A stretch of 27,766 nt of DNA from Chara braunii (taxonomy: Eukaryota; Streptophyta; Charophyceae; Charales; Characeae), in assembly GCA_003427395.1 (NCBI GenBank), contig BFEA01000164.1, forward strand, positions 2,191,336 to 2,219,101, in the 5' to 3' direction. Positions 1 through 7,591 of the stretch are shown piece by piece. Made by a program: the position numbers and the translations under genes. The stretch's first letter is position 1; each line of letters begins with the position of its first letter. Under the pieces are notes generated by a model that was not told the origin of the DNA, did not search any database, and saw only the letters and a list, made by a program, of their open reading frames with translations.

Positions 1-347
1 TTTTTTTCTGGGACCTTACCTGCTCCTCGCACGGACTGGCCACCCAGGACCCGGGCGGCCCGGCTGGTAGCCAGGAATTTTTTTGATTTTTTTTTTTTTT
101 TTAAATATTATGCACTGGGATCGCCTAGGGCCCTGCCCGGGCCCTGCCCAGCCCACGCCGCCCGGGAGGGTACTCGGGCGACCTTCCCGGGGATGGGGGC
201 CGCCCGGGGACTAACACAGAGAAAATCCGAAAAAAAACTATGTAATGCATGAACAACTTTTGCCTCAAGGAGCACGGTTCCTCTAGCAAACGAGTCATGG
301 ACTATTATGACCTGTGTGACAGGTCGAAAAAAGATAAAAAAATAAAT
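1..347. other. GC-rich then T-rich intergenic start; no gene seen
   Basis: Positions 121-215 are strikingly GC-rich compared with the AT-rich surroundings. They include a doubled GGGCCCTGCCC near 129-149 and a possible 6-bp hairpin (CGCCCG 159-164 with CGGGCG 175-180). A T run lies near 87-102. I recognise no coding sequence, tRNA or rRNA here. Confidence 0.5.
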
Positions 348-1000
348 TTAAAAGACATAATATTTTTTGTTTTTGGGTGAGGTGATCGACGTTTCAAAGT
401 CCTGCGAAAGGCGGCCATCTCCTTGAACATTAGAATCGATAGCTGCCGCTCTGAGCCACCTCTGTGGCCGCTTCACATGAGCTCGGAGGCCCACGACTTC
501 TTGATGCTGGCAAAAGCCGCAGAAGCCCACAAACCCTCCGAGTAACAATGCACATTTGGTGCATGTATCCGGTCAGGGAACCAAGATAGATAGATTTCTG
601 TTTTGTTTTGTTTTCTTTTTCATTGTATGTTCTATGTTTGGGAAGGTAGATACATTTCTCATTAGCTTTTTCGTTTTCTTTTCTTTTTCACCCGATTTTC
701 CATAGGGCCTTGCTGCAAATTCACTTATGGCCAGATCCCGCTGGCAAAGAGGATTGGAATAAGCCTCTGAATCTGGAGGTGTTTGTGGAAAGGTGCAAAC
801 AATTGTGATTGAACTGCTTTTCTGCATCCCTGTGTGGAACACGTCCAGATTCAGCCACTTATTGCAATTATCTCTGGCACTTATTTCACTTGTAGAGTGT
901 GCGCGCTCCACGAGTCTGGAAATGTGCAAAACGAGAGTGAATCCAACTTATGTATTTTGTGGTGGTTACCTTTTGAAGTCGGAAATCTGCATACATTTTT

Positions 1001-1003
<3 letters not shown>

Positions 1004-1093
<90 letters not shown>

Positions 1094-1103
1094 TACACAC
1101 ACA
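1004..1103. repeat. Compound (CT)n-(AC)n microsatellite
   Basis: About 22 CT units run directly into about 20 AC units, followed by an imperfect AC tail. Long open frames across it on both strands (Ser-Leu, Thr-His, Arg-Glu or Val-Cys repeats) are products of the dinucleotide repeat and not genes. Confidence 0.95.
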
Positions 1104-1347
1104 GAGTGCGCTGCTTTAGTCACGTCACTATTGGGGCTACTACGTTGCCTATGTATTGCTGATTGAACACGAGAGTAGAGGGTCTGCTTTTGGAGAGACT
1201 TCAGTGTTTTGAGCCTGCCTAGATGGTGTGTTTTCCGCTTTGGTTTTCTGGTTTGAACTTCGCTCAATCGTGCTAAGCTTTGGTCTTCTTTGACATTCTG
1301 CATTCTAAAAAATTGATGTTCTTATTGCATAGGAGCTTGTGTTTGGA

Positions 1348-1365
1348 GGGGGGGGGGGGGGGGGG
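1348..1365. repeat. Poly-G run of 18 bases
   Basis: An uninterrupted run of G sits exactly where similarity to the PIF/Harbinger coding fragment on the minus strand stops (a C run on that strand). It could mark a deletion or insertion junction, or a region that is hard to sequence. Confidence 0.9.
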
Positions 1366-1856
1366 CTGTGCCCGTAGGTGTCTGTAGCTCGTAGGTGTCC
1401 CCGCTCGCCCATCGAAGAACTGCATAAGCCAGGAGTTGCACAGGGTGTAGAGGCTGCCTGAACCTGGTCACTTGCCTCTGCAGTTGACGCGTCAGAATCT
1501 GTACGACCACCTCAAACGTGCTCCTGCTCGTGGGAAGAAGTGCCATGTAATGATCTTCTTCAGCATCATCTTTAACTCGGAGGTCCTCCCACAGACCACC
1601 CGCACGACGCATCACCCACCACCGCAGCGAGTCACGAGGCATCAGATCAGCTATCTCTGTTAGGATGGGGCCAGCGTCATCCCGGCACGCTGGAAATCAA
1701 AGTGATCAGTAGACAGTCCGCCAGGAATACTGGGCGGACCACTTGCGGCACGTATGATTAAAGTGTCTGCATTTCTGGCCTCCAACAAGCTGTCAATGGG
1801 CTGCAGACCTTCTTCCATACCCTTGACCACTGCAAACAACAACCCGACATCGACGT

Positions 1857-1860
<4 letters not shown>
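1366..1860 (-). pseudogene. Truncated PIF/Harbinger (HARBI1-like) transposase nuclease fragment
   Basis: On the minus strand a block with motifs RDSLRWWV, GGLWEDLRV, MALLPTSRSTFEVVV, TRFRQPLHPVQLLAYAV and RWASGDTYE resembles the region of HARBI1-type nucleases just before and at the start of the DDE nuclease domain: a structured helix, TRFR-(K/Q)P, then a helix ending in (W/R)LATGDSY. A more upstream piece (about 1660-1860) lies in a different frame, so at least one frameshift separates them near 1650-1700. The reading runs into the poly-G tract at 1348-1365, and the catalytic DDE part is absent. PIF/Harbinger nucleases cut and rejoin DNA at 3-bp targets, usually with a Myb-like partner, which I do not see. 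It is a dead fragment. The family assignment is by motif reading only. Confidence 0.7.

Positions 1861-1924
<64 letters not shown>
1859..1924. repeat. (CT)n microsatellite
   Basis: About 32 uninterrupted CT units followed by shorter CT blocks to about 1947. It abuts the upstream (5') end of the minus-strand Harbinger fragment. Confidence 0.95.
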
Positions 1925-1926
<2 letters not shown>

Positions 1927-2055
1927 GTGCTATGCCCTCTCTCTCTGCGTGTTACGCCCCTTTCCACAATAACTCGTGCAGACTTAGGATCACATCCCAC
2001 TGGCAAACAGGATTGGAATAAATGCATGAATCTGGAAAGGTAGAAACATTCATTG

Positions 2056-2520
2056 GCGGTGGTCTAAAGCAGTAGTCTCCTCCTCTCGGCCACACTTGGG
2101 TTTCCGTAAAGAAGCACGAACGAAGAGCAAAATTAGTAGGTGTGTCTTTACAACGCACCCAGAGTGTGTCGAACCTTTAAGAATTAGGCACGTACGGAGA
2201 GAGGTTTTTGTTATCATCACGGAATAAATGAGATGCGTCATAGAAAAAATTTCTGTAAATAATAATTGCTCTCTTTTTCTTATTCTCTCTTGTTCTCTTA
2301 CATGTCAAAAGAACAAAAAACTGCACATTCCACATGAAAATGCTCCTCTCAGTGGGACGACTATGTGCATACTGACCCTCCCACATCCCATATGTTTAAT
2401 ATGAATATAACATGTGTCTTCAAATTGGAACTTGGAGGATGTGTTCTTGCAGGATGGCGGTCAGTAGGTGCCTATTAAAATTGCCACATTGTGTGTGTTC
2501 TTTAGAAGGAAATAGGCACC
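2056..2520 (+). repeat. Long direct repeat, left copy
   Basis: 2056-2100 and 2258-2520 match 3626-3665 and 3678-3940 closely by eye. Shared landmarks are GGTGGTCTAAAGCAGTAG, CTCCTCTCGGCCACACTT, TGCACATTCCACA and GAGGATGTGTTCTTGCAGGA. The left copy carries about 155 extra bases between the two blocks (2101-2257). No gene is visible in it. Confidence 0.85.
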
Positions 2521-2530
2521 TGCCGACCAC
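2457..2530. repeat. Inverted-repeat hairpin element 1
   Basis: Left arm GGTCAGTAGGTGCCTATT (2459-2476) and right arm AATAGGCACCTGCCGACC (2511-2528), about 34 bp apart. The arms pair with one mismatch. A member of the 75-bp family described at 3009-3083. Confidence 0.85.
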
Positions 2531-2616
2531 AATTATATTTTTACCAAAAAATTTAGAAAATGAACAGGGTCATTAGGTGTTTGCAGTTTCATTATGGAGA
2601 TATGTCATTTAAATGC

Positions 2617-2635
2617 GGTCGGTAGGTGCCTATGA
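2617..2635 (+). repeat. Inverted-repeat element 2, left arm only
   Basis: CGGTCGGTAGGTGCCTAT is present, but the expected right arm is missing because a (CT)n tract begins at about 2644. A related direct half-site, GGTCATTAGGTGTTTGC, lies about 50 bp upstream (about 2566-2582). Confidence 0.75.
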
Positions 2636-2640
2636 AAATT

Positions 2641-2903
2641 GTCCTCTCTCTCTCTCTCTCTAGCGATCGATCGATCGATCGAACGAAAATAGAAAAAATT
2701 TTCGATTTCATAAATGGAATGTGGTCGGTAGGTGCATACTAATATGAAGACAATCAATGTTCTGAAAGACAAATTTGTATGCACCTATCGACCACCACTT
2801 ATTATATTGCACTACATGCTCCGATTCATGGAAACGATGAATTGAGAACCATTTAGGAGACGAAAGTGGAGAATCGCGAAGCCACAAGTCAACAACATGG
2901 TTT

Positions 2904-2909
<6 letters not shown>
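2641..2909 (+). repeat. Tandem duplication of about 270-290 bp, copy 1
   Basis: A (CT)n tract, then a GATCGATCGATC block, GAACGAAAATAGAAA, a 75-bp inverted-repeat element, and an ending CAACATGGTTTTCATC before the next CT tract. The same order is repeated at 2910-3200 with scattered substitutions. Non-coding. Confidence 0.85.
2721..2795. repeat. Inverted-repeat hairpin element 3
   Basis: 75 bp. Left arm GTGGTCGGTAGGTGCATAC (2721-2739), right arm 2777-2795 with a single change (CTATCG instead of CTACCG). Confidence 0.9.
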
Positions 2910-2950
<41 letters not shown>

Positions 2951-3192
2951 ACGAGCGATCAATCGATCGAACGAAAATAGAAAGTTTTTTCGATTTCATA
3001 AAAGGAATGTGGTCGGTAGGTGCATACTAATATGTAGACAATCAATGTTCTGAAAGACAAATTTGTATGCACCTACCGACCACCACTTATTATGTTGCGC
3101 TACATGCTCCGAGCCAGAGAAACGATGAAACGAGATTCCATTTAGGAGACGGATGCAGAGAATCGCTAAGGCACAAGTCAACGGCATGGTTT

Positions 3193-3200
<8 letters not shown>
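2910..3200 (+). repeat. Tandem duplication of about 270-290 bp, copy 2
   Basis: Second copy of the 2641-2909 unit, starting with (CT)n at 2909-2949 and ending CGGCATGGTTTTCATC before another (CT)n tract at 3196-3229. The inverted-repeat element inside is the best preserved of the whole window. Confidence 0.85.
3009..3083. repeat. Inverted-repeat hairpin element 4 (reference copy)
   Basis: 75 bp with perfect 19-bp arms: GTGGTCGGTAGGTGCATAC (3009-3027) and GTATGCACCTACCGACCAC (3065-3083), separated by 37 bp. The arms have no coding context. About twelve relatives occur across 17 kb of this window in left, middle and right clusters. Confidence 0.95.
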
Positions 3201-3234
<34 letters not shown>

Positions 3235-3625
3235 TGAAGTGAAGTTAGGAACCTCATTGTTACTTGGAGTAATATCACTCTTGGTGGGGTTGGTAGCTAC
3301 TTGCCAAGCCTCAGCCATAATATGTATGCAATGTCTTTAAAGCAGGCACCTACTTCAATTGTTTTCCGCAAAGATTTAAGATGGGGAAGGGGGTGCCTAA
3401 TGAATAAGACGACATTCGTTGTTTTCAATCCTAAACCACCAGTACTTGGCGCAACTATTGCAGTCGAGTTTGAAAGTGCCCTGCGCGTCATTTGCTGAAG
3501 CGCTCTTTCCATTTTTCGATTCGGAGAGGCTGGCGGTGCCGACCTTCCAGGTCCGGTAGCCCGAGGTGCGAAAATTGCGTATTGTTAACGCCAAGGGCCC
3601 CCGCCTGATGTATAGGCCAAGTACT

Positions 3626-3940
3626 GGTGGTCTAAAGCAGTAGTTTCCTCCTCTCGGCCACACTTTTGTTTTTTTTTAATAATAATTGCTCTCTCTTTCT
3701 TATTCTCTCTTGGTCTGTTAAATGTCAAAAAAACAAAGAACTGCACATTCCACACGAAAATGCTCCTCTCAGTGGGATGAGTATGTGCGTACTGACCCTC
3801 CTACATCCCATCTGTTTAATATGAATATAACAGGTGCCTGCGAATTGGAACATGGAGGATGTGTTCTTGCAGGATGACGGTCTGTAGGTGCCTATGAAAA
3901 TTGCCACATTGTGTGTGTTCATCACGAAGGAAATAGCGAC
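3626..3940 (+). repeat. Long direct repeat, right copy
   Basis: Second copy of the 2056-2520 repeat in the same orientation. It lacks the 155-base interior block of the left copy. Its right end contains a degenerate member of the GGTCGGTAGGTGC inverted-repeat family, as does the left copy, so the duplication postdates that insertion. Confidence 0.85.
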
Positions 3941-3951
3941 CTATTGACCAC
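3877..3951. repeat. Inverted-repeat hairpin element 5 (degenerate)
   Basis: Left arm GGTCTGTAGGTGCCTAT (3879-3895), right arm AAATAGCGACCTATTGACCAC (3931-3951, several changes). It lies in the right copy of the long direct repeat and corresponds to element 1. Confidence 0.8.
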
Positions 3952-4037
3952 AATTTTATTTTTGCCAAAAGATGTAGAACATGAAAGGGTCATTAGGTGC
4001 TTGCAATTTCATTACGGACGAGATCTTATTTAAATGA

Positions 4038-4109
4038 GGTCAGTAGGTGCCTATGAAAATTGTCATATTGCGTCTGATTAACGGAAAGGAAGTAGGCACC
4101 TACCGACTA
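4038..4109. repeat. Inverted-repeat hairpin element 6
   Basis: Left arm GGTCAGTAGGTGCCTAT (4038-4054), right arm AGTAGGCACCTACCGACTA (4091-4109). Confidence 0.85.
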
Positions 4110-4147
4110 CATTTCTATGTTCATCACGAGATGTATAATATCGGTGG

Positions 4148-4218
4148 GGTCATTAGGTGTCTATCAATTGGATCACATACATTGTGTTTAGCCGCTATGT
4201 ACTAGGCACCTAGGGACC
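4148..4218. repeat. Inverted-repeat hairpin element 7 (degenerate)
   Basis: Left arm GGTCATTAGGTGTCTAT (4148-4164), right arm ACTAGGCACCTAGGGACC (4201-4218). It is the last element of the left cluster, about 280 bp before the first plus-strand gene. Confidence 0.75.
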
Positions 4219-4494
4219 GGGGACCTATTCACGTTAAGGAGACAACGAGATGTGTTACAAAAACATGTATTGGAGATGTTGTGTTATTGTTTTTTAACAC
4301 TTGACCCATAAGAACACATACACAGTTATACAGAAGAAGATATCAAAATGATATATATATACATGTTTTAAAGGTGATGATTGTCAATACTAACCAAATT
4401 TCGTATGTTGCAATTGTGTATTGGGAATGTTGTATTGGGGTACGAATGATGTTAACAGTAATACCTGTGCACTCAGAGATATATTATTGAAGAT

Positions 4495-5733
4495 ATGTCG
4501 ATCTTGTGTGAAGAAGAGGCGCGTAGTAAGGTTTTGAAGTATGCGACGCGCAATGTGCACTACAACACAGTGAATGAATTGAACGAGATCCAAAAACGGG
4601 TTCCTTGATATTTTGGTGTGGACATCGATGTTCAAGCAAATATTGCTCGTAACATTGAAAAAATGCAGGACGCAATAATACTTTTGGACAACTTTTACAT
4701 CTCTCCTGATGTGGAAGGAAGCACAGTCACGCATGTGAACATGTCTATTGGTTAGAGATCATACACTGTGGATTCAGTCCTCAAGTTCCTCTGCAACCAA
4801 GAAAACGTGGACAAATCTAAAAAGAAGACTGTCCGTTTGTACACAACTTCAACATACAGAAAAAAGTTGCACGGGAAGGTGCAGAAAGCTGTCATGCGGG
4901 ATCCGTCTGGTAACAAACTGCTGAAGCGGGATATGGCGCAAGTGTTGTGTTTGGCGGAACTTCAGACCGGAGAGTATGTGAGACCTAAATCAGTTGGGGA
5001 CTTACCGGTGATTGTGGCAAATGGGGCAGAATATGTGTTATTAGATCAAATGATGGACCTGTTCAGATCATATGATGGCGAACAAAACATGCTTCACAAA
5101 TTACTTTATCCGCTAATTGAAGATGTCCTTGCTGGAGGCGGTGAAGTGTTATACTCGTTGTCCCCATTTTCATTTCCTTCTGATGACAGTAATACTGAAG
5201 GTGGTAAATTTGACACTGCATTACGAGCGATCTGTGCAGCAGAGACTGAGGTAGACAAACAACGAAAGCGGCAACAAGGCTGAAAAATTGTTGCCAAAGA
5301 CTGCAGGGAGATTAACGAAAGGGATGTTAGTCAGATATAACAAATTCACTTTACAAAAAAGAAAGAGGTCGTACCTGCAATAATGTTGGAACCATATTGG
5401 ATGAGGATGTCAGAGGAGGAATTGGAAGCTGAAGATGTTGTCGTCGAGTGGACACTTTCAGAATATCATTTTTACAGCCCTCACCAATCATGTAGTCAGG
5501 TTCATGAACAAACACACTATCTTTCAAGTGTGTTCAATTCTGATGCAGAAGTACAGAGCAATTGTGAGCATTCGTCTGTAGAAAGTGAGGTAAGGGAGAG
5601 TGATGATGACCAAAAGATAGAACAAGAAGTGTCTTACAACGACACATGTGTCAACACGTGCGACAACAATGAATATGATGATGCAGATGGAAAATCAATC
5701 GATGGTTATGACCTTATCGAGCGAGATCCATAA
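4495..5733 (+). pseudogene. Unrecognised plus-strand gene held in one frame with four stops
   Basis: A single reading frame of about 412 codons starts at ATG 4495 and ends at TAA 5731. It is interrupted only by stops at 4606 (TGA), 4753 (TAG), 5281 (TGA) and 5338 (TAA), with no frameshift. I do not recognise the protein. Between the second and third stops there is a long globular-looking stretch with a basic segment (DKSKKKTVRLYTTSTYRKKL) followed by mixed helix-forming sequence (MAQVLCLAEL, AEYVLLDQMMDLF, MLHKLLYPLIEDVL). The C-terminal ~115 codons are very acidic and rich in Ser, Asn and Asp. A basic region plus an acidic tail would suit a DNA-binding accessory protein, but that is a guess. 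It is the leftmost of four same-strand broken genes, about 1.9 kb upstream of the Plavaka transposase and just right of the left inverted-repeat cluster. The four stops are each one C-to-T change from CGA, CAG or CAA. Confidence 0.6.
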
Positions 5734-6060
5734 GCAACAGTAGCACGTGCTTATGGTACGATGTCTACCCTCGACTCTGCACCGCAACAGAGATTTTGTC
5801 CAAAGTTTCAAGCGTGCTTGCACAACACAAAGACGATTTGCTTTATGAACACAACGTTCACAAAAATTTGAAAAGGAAACGCAAATGTTTTTAAACCACC
5901 ACAACCTTTCAGAGTGAGTGGAAATACGGATCCGTCTTTCGGGGGTTTGGACCATGCACTGCAAAATGAAATGTTGTGGCCCGACTAAGCCGTCATATAA
6001 CACTTGTATGCGAAGCAAAGACTTCGGGGAAGAGCGTGAACCAGCTTGCTCACATAAGTG
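5734..6060 (+). other. Gene-free stretch after the unrecognised gene
   Basis: No frame with convincing protein character continues here. Short segments such as CPKFQACLHNTKTICF and a Lys-rich NLKRKRKC lie in different frames and could be decayed coding sequence, but I cannot support a gene. The long minus-strand open frame over this stretch has no recognisable motif. Confidence 0.4.
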
Positions 6061-6700
6061 CTTGGAGGAATGCATCTACGCAGTATCATAGTTAGTTTCA
6101 TTTCTTCGTTTTGTGTGTGTGTGTTTTTTCCTTTCTGTTGCGGGGTAATTGTCCTGCCAGCGAGGCAGGCCGCAATCCACGGAGAGCTGACACTTCACGA
6201 CGGAGGGAACACTTTCACATGTAATCCAAATTCTGTATCTTGTGCTGCTTTCGCTCTATTCAAGATATTCGTATTTTTTTTTTTCCTTGTTCTTTTTTTT
6301 TTTACCCAGGTGTGATTGCAATGAGGCTGTAACGTTGGGAGGGCTTACTCCCACGTGTTCCGCAGATTCTCTATATAGGTGCTTTCATATGCAGAGAGTT
6401 TTTGCTTTTTATTTTTTATTTTATTTTTTTCATTTTCTTTTGCTGACGTGATTGCAAGGGACCTGTAACGTTGGTAGGGCTTACTCTCGTGTGTACCCCA
6501 ACTTTTGTATGTAGCTGATTTCATGTGCGGATTCGGTTTTTTTTTTTTTTTTTTTTTTCCTATTGTTCTTCCTTTTTCTGTTTTTGTCGTGATTGCAGTG
6601 GGCTGCAACGGCCGTCGGGAGCCTTACTCTCACTTGTACCCTGGGTTTTGTGTCTAGCTGCTTACGGGTCCCTAGTGTTGTGTATGTGGGTCATTACTTT
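6060..6700 (+). repeat. T-rich tandem repeat block, left of the transposase
   Basis: Three to four diverged units of about 130-150 bp. Each has a long T-rich tract, then GTGATTGCA, then a variant of GGCTGTAACGTTGGGAGGGC, CTTACTC(T/C)C and TGTAC or TGTTCC. The block opens with a hairpin, CCTGCC-AGCGA-GGCAGG (about 6153-6169). A related block with the same opening hairpin lies at 11040-11440, beyond the transposase. The T tracts ending in CAG look like splice acceptors but there is no exon to join. Confidence 0.65.
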
Positions 6701-7561
6701 TTTTTATTTTTCGTTTTTCTTTTTATATGTGAGGACTGTCATAAAAAAACATACAGTGAGACTTAGTCTCCACAGAACTCGGTGCGCACTGAAATTTTCG
6801 GTTGGGAAAAACAGGATCGGAGGTAGTGTTGGTCTAAGACATTATGAAGATTACATTACATCAATTTTGAACATTTGAACTAATGATACAAATATTTTGG
6901 TCTAATTTCTCTTTATGTTTTTTTTTTTTTAATCCTCCCCCCGTCTCTCACACACACACACACACACACACAAACTGATCTGTTCTTTAGATTCATTAGT
7001 CGACCATAGATTATAGGTGTGTAACGTTGGTCTGATTTTGTCAATAGTGAACATATAAAAAATACGCTAAACTGATGGAGTGGCAAGTAAAATATCTTAT
7101 ATCTCATATCTCATCGGCTTTACACAATAGACATAAACATGTGCATGCTTTCTCCTATAATTCCTATTACACACGGATATAATTATGAAAAAGTTACATA
7201 TTGCATTTTAAAATTTATGTATAACAACATAATAATAAAAAGAATGCTATATTGTATTATCAAATTTTTGCATAATAGTATAATAATAAAAAGAACGTTG
7301 TATGTCGAATTTGTGTCGAATCGAGATTTTTGCTGACGTGGGAACAACGTATGACAAAAGATAAATAAAACGTATATTACGGTAATTTTTTTGTAGAGAT
7401 CGAATGCCAAACGCTGACAAACAACTCAATGAAAATGAAGATAGCACAACATGAGATATCAAAAGTGGTATTGGTTATAGGATACATGTTATCTATAAAT
7501 TTGTTTGTACTTGTGTCGTTGTCTCAGGGAATCCATGTCATAATCAATTGAATTTACTGTT
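6701..7561. other. AT-rich spacer with (CA)n tract, no gene
   Basis: It contains poly-T near 6919-6931, a short (CA)n at about 6951-6973, and two related AT-rich stretches near 7200-7300 sharing TAATAATAAAAAGAA and an ATTTATGTATAA or ATTTTTGCATAA neighbour. I see no coding sequence. It may contain the promoter of the transposase gene, but I cannot identify elements. Confidence 0.45.
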
Positions 7562-7591
7562 TTGCTTGTCACGACATGTGTGAGGGAAAAA

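Noticed and set aside
121-215. GC-rich block as an rRNA or organellar fragment
   Set aside because: No recognisable rRNA or tRNA motif. Only short hairpins and a doubled 11-mer are visible.
348-548. 66-codon minus-strand frame with Cys/His near its start and RPQRWLRAAAIDSN
   Set aside because: There is no recognisable domain, no neighbour that makes sense of it and no extension in other frames. It could be a decayed transposon scrap but is not supportable as a gene.
881-1303. Long open frames across the CT/AC tract, including a 140-codon minus-strand frame
   Set aside because: Dinucleotide repeats are open in several frames on both strands. The protein is Val-Cys and Arg-Glu repeat with no independent coding signal.
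3626-3670. tRNA-like A box on the minus strand (GTGTGGCCGAGAGGAGG) hinting at a tRNA-derived SINE
   Set aside because: No B box (GGTTCGAATCC-like) or cloverleaf follows at the right distance in either copy (2056 or 3626).
2457-4218. CRISPR-like array from regularly recurring GGTCGGTAGGTGC words
   Set aside because: Spacing is irregular, each unit is an inverted pair, the arms are degenerate and the DNA is eukaryotic, so this is an inverted-repeat element family.
5695-6075. 126-codon minus-strand frame
   Set aside because: It overlaps the end of the plus-strand gene, has no motif, and the codon content looks like a shadow of decayed plus-strand sequence.
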